DNA of 64,000 nt from Mesostigma viride. Its lineage: Eukaryota > Streptophyta > Mesostigmatophyceae > Mesostigmatales > Mesostigmataceae. Below, piece by piece: positions 1 through 13,200 of the stretch. Every line of letters begins with the position of its first letter. The first letter of the stretch is position 1. Location of the stretch: contig RPFO01000022.1 in the NCBI GenBank assembly GCA_009746045.1, forward strand, positions 2,036,660 through 2,100,659, written 5' to 3'. A program made the translations under genes and the position numbers. The notes under the pieces were generated by a model. The model was not told where the DNA came from and searched no databases. It saw only the letters and a list, made by a program, of their open reading frames with translations.

Positions 1-356
1 CTCCACTCCACTCCACTCTGGACACTCCACTCCACTCCACTCCACTCCACTCCACTCCACTCCACTCCACTCCACTCCACTCCACTCCACTCCACTCCAC
101 TCCACTCCACTCCACTCCACTCCACTCCACTCCACTCCACTCCACTCCACTCCATTCCATTCCATTCCATTCCATTCCATTCCATTCCATTCCATTCCAT
201 TCCATTCCATTCCATTCCATTCCATTCCATTCCATTCCATTCCATTCCATTCCATTCCATTCCATTCCATTCCATTCCATTCCATTCCATTCCATTCCAT
301 TCCATTCCATTCCATTCCATTCCATTCCATTCCATTCCATTCCATTCCATTCCATT
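1..356. repeat. Pentanucleotide satellite, (CCACT)n changing to (CCATT)n
   Basis: Uninterrupted 5-bp tandem repeat. The unit is CCACT to about position 151, with one small break (CTGGACA) near 18-24, then CCATT to about 356. The switch is abrupt, which suggests block-wise homogenisation of two variants. The array reaches the window edge, so its full size is unknown. The second block has the same unit as human satellite III, but it is joined directly to non-human-looking sequence, so I read it as host DNA. Confidence 0.95.
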
Positions 357-1263
357 CAATGAATGGATGGATGGGTACACGCAAGCCTACCGGTCTAAGC
401 TATATACATGCTATCTACAAAACAATCCTATTCAACATCTATGGTGTACATAGCACCATGCTGGGGGCCCAGCATACTCGAACACAAGGTGTTGCCCCTC
501 TTAGCAGCGTGGGTGGGTGGGAGGGAGCTGAAAAGAGGCCTCCCTACGTCCCCTACACCACTCTAAGTACTGACATCATTCACATTGCGCCACGCAGGCC
601 TGCCGGCTGGCGCAGGTTCAAGGTGTACTGACTGCCCATCACAGTTGCGCCACGCCTGGCGGCTGGCGCAGGTACAAGGGCAAGTGACATACGTAGCTAC
701 CTGGGCCTGCACTCCGGAACCACACTCAGCCTCGGCACAAAAAGGGCCAGCCGGTGCAGTGCCTCGTGACAAGCGCTAGTCTTACGCTACCTACGGCAGG
801 TCGGTCCCCTTTGAGCCCGTCCACGCGTCATATATAAAATCCAGTCCAGGCATAGTTGTCTCACTTCATAAAATGAGCGAAGCTCAACAAATTAATTAAT
901 TAATTAATTAACTAAAGACACGCTCGGACCGTTGGGGAGTCATGGAGCACAATAATACAGAGTTACAGTGCTTTTTATCCATCTATGTTGCGCGTTGGGA
1001 AGGGGGCGGAGACTCCCATCGTCCCTCATGCCCGGCGGCAAGCCACAGCTGCAATCGAAACTACTCACGAGGAGAGTCTGGCATAATTGTGGGTGTGCAC
1101 ACTTATGCTGAAATGTGTATTATATTTTTAATCTGGGTGGCATGGCAGGGGCATCGTATAAATAATGAAGCACCTTGGTACACTTCGCCCCAATGCATGT
1201 ACCTTCCAGCCATTTAGAAAAAGCATGTGCGATGACCGTCCAATAAGCCCACTGTCACGATGC
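357..1263. other. No gene recognised; minor repeats
   Basis: No convincing coding exon. Two imperfect copies of a roughly 60-bp segment built around TTGCGCCACGC and GGCTGGCGCAGGT lie at about 585-690, and a TTAA-rich run lies at 890-912, like the tails of the LINE elements further on. This is presumably the 3' flank of the minus-strand ARID-PHD gene. Confidence 0.5.
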
Positions 1264-4200
1264 TCATCCATCCAAGTGGGGCCTCTTGGCCACATCCCCC
1301 CCTGGCTCCCCATCCTGCTCCCGTTCCCTCTTCACCCCAATCAAGCCCCCCCCATGGTCACCCCCCCCGACCGCCCCTCCGGCACCCCTATCACCATCCC
1401 CGCCGCCCCCTTGGGCGCCCACACTAGCCACACCCTCCCCCCCTGCCCCCCCGGCCCCCTGCTCCCCCGGCTTACTCCCGCCCTCTGCGGCACCCGTGGC
1501 GGCGCCAGCATCAGCGCCCGCAGGAACGGGCGTGCACCGGACGCACAGGTACTCCTTGGAGCTGACGCCGTCGCCCTGGTAGTCGGCAAAGCTGCCCATC
1601 CCGGGCCGTGTGTCGCACTGGAAGTGCACCCACTCCTCGCACTTCTCGCAGCCGATCCAGTCGCCCTCGTCGGTGCGCCCGCACAGGAAGCACGCACCGG
1701 ACTTGACATCCGCCAGGTGCGCGCGCTCATACTCGAGCAGGTACGTCTCGTAGCTGGGGGGGGGGGGGAGGGAAGGGGGAGAAAAGTGGTAGGAGAGGTG
1801 GGGTTCGGAAAGGGGAAAAGCAGGGGGAAGGTATGGGGAAAGAATGGGGAGAGAATGGGGAGGGCAGCGAGAGCGCAGGCCGCAGGGAGAGGGCAGGGGG
1901 AGGAAGGCCGATGGAAGGGGGAGGGGGGTAGAAACAGGGGGTTCAAGACGAAGCAGGTATGGATGGAAAGGAGGGTGGCTACGATGGAACACCCATGAAA
2001 GAAAAACACGGCCAACAGGCACCGCCAACATGCTGAGGTGCAGCCCATCATCGAACAGTGTGGTCCATCCTCATTTCTGGGATGATTGCGAGGTAGTCAT
2101 GGTTGCCCATTCCTCATGGTTGAGTTACTTTGAATAACTGATGGCTGCTCCCTAGACCCTAATTGCAGCAGCTTCCTGCCCATGCCAATAATAACTATTG
2201 CAACCTGTGGGTGCTTTCCCCCTGTTCGTGGTCACTATTCAAACCGCGTCCATGAGGTGACAATACTTATCATAATTACTATTCTCGTGATGAACCAAAA
2301 TTGCTATTCTTGCGACACCCGCACTACACATCGTGTGGCACCCGCACTGATGATGGTGGCTCTTCTACTAACAAAGACAAGCACCCAACCTATCCATGGC
2401 GTCTGTCCTAGCCACAAGGCTTTCCTATTCATGGTGACTATCGTGTTCGTTGTGATATCCTATTCATGGTGACTACCATAGTCAAGGTGGTTCTTCTATT
2501 TCCATGGTAGTTCTTCATGGCAACAGTCACCCACATGCGCTGCAGCATGCGCCGACACTATTCATTGTGGCTCTTCTACCAATAAGGAATAAGCACCCAC
2601 ATGCGCTGCAGCGTGCGCCCCATGTTGTCCAAGTCCTCCTTGGGCGCGCCCTTGGGCCGCTTGCGGTTAAAGTTGCTTAGGGCCGGCTGCACGCGGTTCT
2701 CCCAGTCAATGCCCGCGCCGCCCTTGAAGCCACCCACCTGAAGGGTAGTGGCCATTGGGCAGCCAAGAAAGGTCGTGGGGTAGCAAGAAAGGTTGTGTGT
2801 GGGTCGGGGGAGTATTGAAGCGAACGAAAAGGAAAGACAACAAAATGCAAGAAAGGCCACAATAAGCACTAGCGCCCAAAGCGCACGAAACCGGGAAATG
2901 GAGGGGGCGGTTAGGGAATCCGGGGCGGGGGCAGGGGGGGGGGGGCAAGACTTCGAGACTTCAAACCGAATTAGGGCCAGGGCTTTTTTTTTTTTTTTTA
3001 AGGCTACCAGCATTGCGCATCTCGCACGACAGGCAGTCTGCGGGAAGTTACCCCAAAGATGGCCACAGTCACTACCACGTTAAGTAACAGATGGCTACAT
3101 TAAGTACCGTGTTAAGTTACAGATGGCTACAGTCATGACACCGCGTTAAGTAACAGATGGCTACAGTCATGACCGCGTTAAGGTACAGATGGCTACGGGA
3201 AGGTGCCGATTCGACTACAAACCTTCCGTCGTGCATTCACGGCAAAAGTTAAAGCACTTGTGAGGGTATTCATGCGCAAATGCCACATGGGCCCCACCTC
3301 CTCGCGTGGTTGCACTCACAGGGGGAGTCGCACAACTCCCCACCGACAAAGCATATTGTCATAGGATTACCAGGCGGCAGTAGCAACCGAAGGTAGTCTC
3401 ACGGACAGAGCACGGTCCGCATGCACCCCGATGCCACTGATGAGGCTGTGCTCACGAGAAGGCCCGATGCCACTGATGAGGCTGTGCTCAGGCATGCACC
3501 CCGATGCCACTGATGAGGGTGTGCTCACGAGAAGGTCCGATGCCACTGATGAGGCTGTGCTCAGGCATGCACCCCGATGCCACTGATGAGGGTGTGCTCA
3601 CGAGAAGGCCCGATGCCACTGATGAGGCTGTGCTCAGGCATGCACCCCGATGCCACTGATGAGGCTGTGCTCACGAGAAGGCCCGATGCCACTGATGAGG
3701 CTGTGCTCAGGCATGCCCCGATGCCACTGATGAGGCTGTGCTCACGAGAAGGTCCGATGCCACTGATGAGGCTGTGCTCAGGCATGCACCCCGATGCCAC
3801 TGATGAGGCTGTGCTCACGAGAAGGCCCGATGCCACTGATGAGGCTGTGCTCAGGCATGCACCCCGATGCCACTGATGAGGCTGTGCTCACGAGAAGGCC
3901 CGATGCCACTGATGAGGCTGTGCTCAGGCATGCACCCCAATGCCACTGATGAGGCTGTGCTCACGAGAAGGCCCGATGCCACTGATGAGGCTGTGCTCAG
4001 GCATGCACCCCGATGCCACTGATGAGGCTGTGCTCACGAGAAGGCGCGATGCCACTGATGAGGCTGTGCTCAGGCATGCACCCCGATGCCACTGATGAGG
4101 CTGTGCTCACGAGAAGGCGCGATGCCACTGATGAGGCTGTGCTCACGAGAAGGCCCGATGCCACTGATGAGGCTGTGCTCAGGCATGCACCCCGATGCCA

Positions 4201-7200
4201 CTGATGAGGCTGTGCTCAGGCATGCACCCCGATGCCACTGATGAGGCTGTGCTCACGAGAAGGCGCGATGCTACCATTTCAGGCCATGGGTTCTCGTCTC
4301 CCTTTACCAAGGAGTCAACCAGCGCACAATAGCTTTACAGCTATTGCCCCATTTCACAGATTAATCACCTCACGCAAGGTAGATCCCACATCAACACACA
4401 TCTCACGTGTCGTATCACATCCCACGCTGCGGGGCTAACACCCAACCATGCTCACAGAACCCATATCTCATATCCCTCGACACATTGCGCACGATGCTCA
4501 CCTCTGTCACTTGTGAGTATAATTGTTGTCATTATTATTGCTCGTTGTTGTTATCCCTTGTTTCCCAATGCTCACCTCTGTCACCTCGCGGTACATCCCA
4601 AACAGATCGACCCGGTACCCGTTCAGCTTGGCGTCCGCGGGGAACGACGTCGGCTTGAAACCCTTGCTACTGACCGCCGCCCCCGGCTCCGGCAGCGCCA
4701 CCAGGCTGCCGTCTGCCTTGAGACATCCACTGGCCTTGAGGCTGGCGCCGCACAGCCCCTCGGCCGCACAAAACGATATCAAGTCCACCAGGAACTCCTC
4801 CTCCGTGCAGACAGCTAGCGGCCTGCGCGCACAATTATGCTGGCGCATGTTCGTGCCGTAAACCACCGCGTCCGTCTGAGGGACCAGAAGCACCTCTGCG
4901 GCCGCCCCCTCCGCGCCGAATAGCTCCGAACCGGCGCCCCCGCCCGCCGCCCCCCCGCCGGCCGCCCAATCCCAGGACGCGCCAGCGGTGGCCGGTCGGC
5001 CCCCGCCGGCCCCATCATGGGCCGGGTGGCCACCCGGAGGCTTGTGGTCGTCCATGACACTGCTGCCATCCACGCTGACGTCATCGGCCATGCCCAAGTG
5101 CAGGCTCCCTGCGATCGACTTGGTGCGCCCCGCCTTGCCCCCGCCAGACTTCTTCTTCTCGCCGCCCCCGCCGGCGCCCCCCTTGGCGGGCTTGGGCGGC
5201 GCTGCGGCCTCTGCGGTCGCGCCAGGTAGCGGCGTCTTGCCAGGTGGTGCCGCCGCGGGGGTCTCCTTGGCTGCGGGGGTAGGCGCCTTCTCTGTCATGG
5301 CGACACCCCCGGGTGGCAGAACCATCTCCAACGTGGGGCAGAGGCGCGGGGGTGGGCCTGGGGGCGGCGGCGGCACAGGCAGGGGGGGAGGGGCAGGGGC
5401 TCCTTCGAGTAGACCGGCAGCAGCGGCAGCGGCGGCCTCTGCGGCAGCCGCGGTCGCCTCTGCCTCCGCCATGTAGTCAAAGTTGGCCCACATGCCTGAC
5501 CCTGTCAGGTTCTCGCGCCACACAGGGATGACTTCGAACTCGGTCGGCTCTGCACCATGGCCCCGGTGGAGGAGATGGCATATAGGTAGGAAGGCAGCAA
5601 CGGCTAGGCATTCCTGGTTAGGCATTCATGGTTTCGCGTTGAGATTGACTACAGTTTATGGCAACGACTCCACTAACTGACAAGTAGGTACAGCTGGCGA
5701 TGGCCCCCACCATGAAGAGAAGCCAAGTCCCCACACCGTTGTGCATATGTATGGCGCACCCACTCACTAATCCCTGAGGAACGTAACAAGATTGCGAGTC
5801 TCCCAAGAGCATCCGTGCTGCCCGCACACACTGCTGTCTCCCACCCACAAACACACCAATCACGCTATAACGACACTATAACCTTCCACCCACTTTCAAC
5901 GTCACACCTCCCACGCACTGCCGTCACCCATTTCAACACTGCTCGCCAAAAATCGGTTTTCTCTGAATATAGTTTAATTAACGCATGCGGGAAAGATAAG
6001 GCCGCCATGCCTTGGCCTGGATGTGGAAGGCTGTCTGCGACATGGGCTGACTAATTCGATCTGTACAAAGGGTTTCCTGCTCGCCCGAATTTTCCTTGGA
6101 TGACCCGGTTGTTTATAAGGGTCGGTGGCTATTAATTAGCGGTCCGAGGAAATTAATTGTAGGTTTTATACGACTTCACTTGCAAAGATTCGTGTTTGGT
6201 TGCACCAGCTGAGGTTAGGTGGGGACCTGTAGGGTCGGCTGGTTGCGTACCGAATCTTTGGCTGATTTGGGTTATTTAGTGAGTCGTGATTAATTATTGT
6301 ATAGTGGATTCGGACCGGCCCAAGGGGTCGATGGGCGCGTTTTATGGTTGTCAGTCTTGGGAACCTTGTACAACTACCTGTACGGTTAACGCACTAGCCT
6401 GGGGGTGCGTGGCCACGCTGTTTGTAGTGGCGTTTTCAGCACTGTTCAGGCCGGTGTGTGACGCATGCCGGTGTTAATTAATTTAGGATGATGTCAGCTT
6501 GTGTGTCGGCGGGCCATGCCTTAAGCAAGCTAGGCAGGCAATGATCCGCAATTGTTTCTTTCACAATGGCGGCAATGGCCGCCTGTGCAAAATTGCACAT
6601 TCTAGCGCGGGTTGCATCTGTCTTGTAGCCGAGGCAGATGGTGGCACAACCGCTAAGTTGTTCGACCAAGCATAGTATAGTTGGTCGTGCAACGGAAAGA
6701 AAATTTAAATTTACCCCCATGTCGTTTTCCCCGGCTGCGGGTCTTTTTGACATGGGCGAAGGATGGGGCGCTACTCCGGCGGTTTGGCCAGCTTCGGCGG
6801 AGCTGTTTATAAGTTTCTAAAACAGCTCTAGTGTCACATCGCAGGCTTGCCACCTTGCGATGGTGCGTGGGACGTGACCTGGACTCAAAAGGTCCCGAAC
6901 CAGGTTCCTGTCAGCAACGACTTTTTTTGTCATAAAATATTTTTTGTGGCGGCAGGTCAGTTGTCCAGCTGCCCCTGCCGAGGAGGGGTGGTTGGGGACA
7001 ATAGGAGCCGCGCGAGAGTTGCGCTCCGAAGCTAGAAATTTCCCTATTGCGAGACTCGAGTTGGGGAGGGCGTCTCAGGGAGGCGAGGCTACGCCAGACC
7101 TTTGTCGTTCCTTTTCGTCTCAGCACCTGCTGCGCGGCTCAGTCTATTATGGTGTCGTAAAACCTCTTTCCTTTTTGGACGGTTCCGGAATTGCGAAATG

Positions 7201-10200
7201 CTGGCTCTTTTTGAGGGCTTGCTTTTGGGGTGGTCACCGGCTTGTGTCGCATTGTAACCAGCGGGCCCCTGCGGGGGTTAATATAGCCTAGCGCGGGCTG
7301 AGTCGCCATTTAAGATGTTGCGACACGCTCTTTCGCGCACGGTGGTCATGAGTTTAATCGGCGCAATGGGGTTGGCGCCAGGGGGGGTAATTGGGTGGAG
7401 GCTTCTTGCTTCCGCGTGCGGATTGAGAAACCTTAAGGCCACTGTTAACTGCTGCATTTGTGGCAGGGCTCCACTTATTGTATTCAATCAAATGCTGGTC
7501 TTCTTGGGAGCTGAGTGATCTTAATCGGTTTTCTCTGAATATAGTTTAATTAACGCATGCGGGAAAGATAAGGCCGCCATGCCTTGGCCTGGATGTGGAA
7601 GGCTGTCTGCGACATGGGCTGACTAATTCGATCTGTACAAAGGGTTTCCTGCTCGCCCGAATTTTCCTTGGATGACCCGGTTGTTTATAAGGGTCGGTGG
7701 CTATTAATTAGCGGTCCGAGAAAATTAATTGTAGGTTTTATACGACTTCACTTGCAAAGATTCGTGTTTGGTTGCACCAGCTGAGGTTAGGTGGGGACCT
7801 GTAGGGTCGGCTGGTTGCTTACCGAATCTTTGGCTGATTTGGGTTATTTAGTGAGTCGTGATTAATTATTGTATAGTGGATTCGGACCGGCCCAAGGGGT
7901 CGATGGGCGCGTTTTATGGTTGTCAGTCTTGGGAACCTTGTACAACTACCTGTACGGTTAACGCACTAGCCTGGGGGTGCGTGGCCACGCTGTTTGTAGT
8001 GGCGTTTTCAGCACTGTTCAGGCCGGTGTGTGACGCATGCCGGTGTCAATTAATTTAGGATGATGTCAGCTTGTGTGTCGGCGGGCCATGCCTTAAGCAA
8101 GCTAGGCAGGCAATGATCCGCAATTGTTTCTTTCCCCTCCCTCCCACCCTGGAGGCTTCTTGCTTCCGCGTGCGGATTGAGAAACCTTAAGGCCACTGTT
8201 AACTGCTGCATTTGTGGCAGGGCTCTACTTATTGTATTCAATCAAATGCTGGTCTTCTTGGGAGCTGAGTGATCTTAAAAAAATTACACATACTCTCCCA
8301 ACCCCACAAGAACACAGGTAGATCACCCACACAATTCGGTCGCCCACGCACCAGTCTCCCACCGCATCCAACGCTCATTGCCCAGGCACACAAACATCTC
8401 CCGCCCACATCCATAAATCGGTCGCCCACGCACCAATCTCGGGAACTTTACTCAGGACCTTGGCGGCGGCGGATGCCCCCTCCTCCATCGCCTCAGCTGG
8501 CCACAGGGTCGTCACCCGCTCTGTGTCCTGGGCGCCAAATGCCGCCACCGACATGCCCGCAATGCCCGCGATGCCTGCGGCGGCGAGCCCCCGGTAGCTG
8601 CCATCTGTCGCAAGCTGGTGCAGCACGGTCTGGGCCCACGAAGGCATCGCCGTCACCACCTGTGCGGTAGATGCCGGGGGGAGGGGGAGGGGATAAGACG
8701 GGATAAGACGGGATAAGACGGGATAAGACGGGATAAGACGGGATAAGACGGGATAAGACGGGAATGAAGGGATTAGAAGGAGTAGAATAGTTTAGAAGGG
8801 ATCAGAAGGGATTAGAAGGGATAAGACGGGATTAGAAGGGATAAGACAGGATTAGAAGGGATCAGAAGGGAATGAAGGGATTAAAGGAGTAGAAGAGATT
8901 GGAAGGAGGAGGGAGGAGTGGGTGGGATGAGGGGGGAGTGGGTGGGCACGACGCAGGCCGTGCCACAAGGGGGTGCATGCTAAGGACAAGAGGTATATGT
9001 TATCCAAGAACAGGTATTATAGGATCCAATAACAGGTATGTATGATAGGATCAAAGTACACCGTCCGCATCAGTAGTTTGTTATTAGGGGTCAATTTTTG
9101 CCGTATTTGCATTATGAATAACCCTGGATTGTTTGTTGGGAGCCAGTTAGAGTCCCGGGTTCTATATTATTTAATCAAAACCTTTTGTTTGTTTGTTTGT
9201 CCTGCAGCCGTTCAAGGCACATGGGTACTTATTTAATTAATAAATTTCTTTTGTTTGTTCGGTAGATATCGTACACGCCGTCCCCAATTCGGCCATGGCC
9301 CGGCGGCCCCCCCTCGCCGGCCATAGGCTAGAGTCAGTGGAGGTCAGTGATACCCAGAGCCCACAGGAGTTAATTAATTTAATTTTGTTTGTTTGTTTGT
9401 TTAGTCCAGTCCTCAGCCCCCGGAGTTAATTAATTAATTTTCTTTTGTTTGTTTCCTGGTTTTCAGCCAGAACATTTTACAGAAGCTAATTATTTATATA
9501 AAACTACTAATGCGGACGGTGTACAGGTACTACAGTACTATAGTATCCAAGGGCTAGTAAACATGAATCCAAGAACAAGTATTATAGTATCCAAGAGCTA
9601 TAGTATCCATTCCGTGGGGATGTATCCATGCGACAACCCGCGCCGGCGTGCCAATAATATACTATAGTGACCATGCTCCATGAGACAACCAGCGCAGGCG
9701 TGTAGGTGTACGGCCACACACATTCCTTCCATGCAGGGATATATCAGGTACATCCGTTTCGCCCTTTTTTTCCCCCCCAATAATCAGATGTTGGGCAGAC
9801 GTGCGGCCCCTGGCCACAAGCGAAGCAGCCAAGGGAGTGGGCGCTTCACACCCGCAAGTAGAAGGGAATCATCCCCCCTCAAAGGGGTCGCCATCACCAA
9901 GGCTTGCTAGCACCGTGCACCTACGCCAGGTGCGCATCCATCCGTGAGGAATCCAGCGGACATGCCTGGCGGAACGGTGCCTAGTCGATAGGGCTGGTAC
10001 ATCCGGGTCATGTTGCGACCCGAACACGAACACGAACACCTGGGCAGAGTACCCGAACACGAATACCGAACACATCCGGTGGATTTCCAGGTGACCCGAA
10101 CACGAACACGAACTTGTGCTGTAAGCTTTGAAGGTGACCCGAACCCAAACCCAAACCCAAACAATACCCGAACATTACCCAAACATTACCCGAACATTTA

Positions 10201-13200
10201 CCGAATGCGAACAATTCATCAATATACACTTGCAAGTAGGATACGGACACCATCCATTAGCCAACGAGGACAAGTGAACTGTCATTAGAGAGAGCAACAA
10301 GCTAGCTGTCGTCTCAACTTAGAAACCTAGAGAAAGAAAACCTCAAGGTATAGTATCTTGTTCATTGGCTGGCACCGACTTATCGTATGAGAAGTGAAAG
10401 TTCTGCGGTACGGACTCAAAAAGGCATAGAAATGTTCCGTACCGGGTCAGAGGCGAATATGTTCCCAGGGGTGACCCAAACACGAACACGAACACGTTCT
10501 GTAAGTTCCCAGGCTGACCCGAACCGGAACAGCACATATTCGGCCGAACATTTCAGGCGACCCGAACACCGCACATGTTTGGTATTCGCCCGAGCATGTT
10601 GGTGTTCGGTATGCGGCGGATGTACCAGCCCTACTAATCGACAACACAGGATGACAATGTCCAGCCTGCCAAGCACGCCGCATGAAAGTACACTCCCACA
10701 ACACCACAACTGCCCATGTGGTACACTGACAACGACGCGACCAACCCTTCTGGCACCACAAATGCTCACTCAGTAACAGCTGCCTGCCAGCAACCCAGAG
10801 TGCACGCCTCCAGAGTTTTGTCGAGATTTCGATGCCGGCACTTTGCCTTGCTGGTCTCATGACCGTAACATATAGTTTTTCAATGAGTGCACAAAGTGGC
10901 GCGTCCACCCACCTCCACCACGGGTGCCCCCGCTGCGATGGCTGCGGAGCGGCGTCCCACAAAGGAGACGAGCCGGCAGGCGGGCGCCCATCCGGGCAGT
11001 GGCGGCACGACCTGGGACGGCGAGAAGACGCGCGAGGCGTTGATGACCTGGCGGTGACACGCAGAACAACACAGGGCAGGGCAAGACGAGACAGAGCAGG
11101 AGAGGGAAGGGCAGGGAAGGAGAGGGCAGGGAAAAAGAGGACAGGGCAACACGCCACGACAGGGATGGACCGCAAAAATATCAGCACCCAGCAGGCATGG
11201 CGATTTCCCCCATCAGACTCGCGCGTCACCCTGCCACCCAATGACCCATCCCAGGAGGTGGCGGCGGTGGCATCGGGCCGAGGATCGCGCCCGAGATGTG
11301 TCCTCATTTCAGGAGTTGTGTCAAGCAAGCTTCCAAGATAACTACAATACATCAACATCCCCAATGTGCACTGCCACCCGAACGTCCCCCCTGCATCCTT
11401 CCACCGGGTCGTCTGCCATGGATGAGTCCGTAACCGCGTTTGTACGACGCCAAGTGCCACAGGAGCGGGCCGCTAACACGCATGCTGCAGGCACGGGCAT
11501 ACACCAACTGCGGTTGGTAGAGTCATCCACGCCTTCAGTTGGGCAGATTGAACTGGTGGAGCAAAAACACGCGAATCTAGTCGAAATAGTTTGAACTAAG
11601 GATCTCGAAATCCTTGGCGATCCAATTCAACGCGTCATCCCAACCTACGCAAACCCAACGGGAGGTCGAAATGATACGCAAACCCAACGGGAGGTGGAAA
11701 TGATACGCAAACCCAACGGGAGGTGCAAATGATACGCAAACCCAACGGGAGGTGGAAATGATACGCAAACCCAACGGGAGGTGCAAATGATACGCAAACC
11801 CAACGGGAGGTGCAAATGATACGCAAACCCAACGGGAGGTGCAAATGATACGCAAACCCAACGGGAGGTGGAAATGATACGCAAACCCAACGGGAGGTGG
11901 AAATGATACGCAAACCCAACGGGAGGTGCAAATGATACGCAAACCCAACGGGAGGTGCAAATGATACGCAAACCCAACGGGAGGTGGAAATGATACGCAA
12001 ACCCAACGGGAGGTCGAAATGATACGCAAACCCAACGGGAGGTGGAAATGATACGCAAACCCAACGGGAGGTCGAAATGATACGCAAACCCAACGGGAGG
12101 TGCAAATGATACGCAAACCCAACGGGAGGTGCAAATGATACGCAAACCCAACGGGAGGTGGAAATGATACGCAAACCCAACGGGAGGTGCAAATGATACG
12201 CAAACCCAACGGGAGGTCGAAATGATACGCAAACCCAACGGGAGGTGGAAATGATACGCAAACCCAACGGGAGGTCGAAATGATACGCAAACCCAACGGG
12301 AGGTGGAAATGATACGCAAACCCAACGGGAGGTGGAAATGATACGCAAACCCAACGGGAGGTGCAAATGATACGCAAACCCAACGGGAGGTCGAAATGAT
12401 ACGCAAACCCAACGGGAGGTGGAAATGATACGCAAACCCAACGGGAGGTGGAAATGATACGCAAACCCAACGGGAGGTGCAAATGATACGCAAACCCAAC
12501 GGGAGGTGGAAATGATACGCAAACCCAACGGGAGGTCGAAATGATACGCAAACCCAACGGGAGGTGGAAATGATACGCAAACCCAACGGGAGGTCGAAAT
12601 GATACGCAAACCCAACGGGAGGTGCAAATGATACGCAAACCCAACGGGAGGTGGAAATGATACGCAAACCCAACGGGAGGTCGAAATGATACGCAAACCC
12701 AACGGGAGGTGCAAATGATACGCAAACCCAACGGGAGGTGCAAATGATACGCAAACCCAACGGGAGGTGGAAATGATACGCAAACCCAACGGGAGGTGGA
12801 AATGATACGCAAACCTAACGGGAGGTGGAAATGATACGCAAACCCAACGGGAGGTGCAAATGATACGCAAACCCAACGGGAGGTGGAAATGATACGCAAA
12901 CCCAACGGGAGGTGCAAATGATACGCAAACCCAACGGGAGGTGTAAATGAGTGTATCCTTGAGGCTTCAGGCCATCTTGAAATTGCTTCTTGGTTGTCTT
13001 GCGGGGAGAAGCGGCGAGGGTAAAACACAGGCTGCCCCTCACCAGGCTGGTAAATACACCACCCAGAATCACCCCACCACCCCTCACTCACATAACAAAC
13101 GCACCATGCCGCACCCTCTTCACTGGCACGGTGAACATCACACCAAGAGTGCACGTCCCCCCCCCCCCCCCCCCACACCTGCGTGGAGGCCGCGTCCTTG

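Noticed and set aside
152-356. Human satellite III contamination
   Set aside because: The block is continuous with CCACT repeats and unique sequence on the right; simple 5-mers converge easily.
3428-4268. C/D snoRNA array (TGATGA and CTGA boxes)
   Set aside because: The boxes overlap in one heptamer and there is no guide region or terminal stem.
8375-8433. Stop-terminated read-through of exon 8434-8659 (AWATDLWMWAGDVCVPGQ)
   Set aside because: A GTGCGTGG donor at 8433 joins in phase to the ARID exon; read-through would split the gene and lies in duplicated donor sequence.
10135-10200. Telomere-like CCCAAAC repeats
   Set aside because: Only three or four units, mixed with CGAACA hexamers inside a TIR element; not an algal or plant telomere motif.
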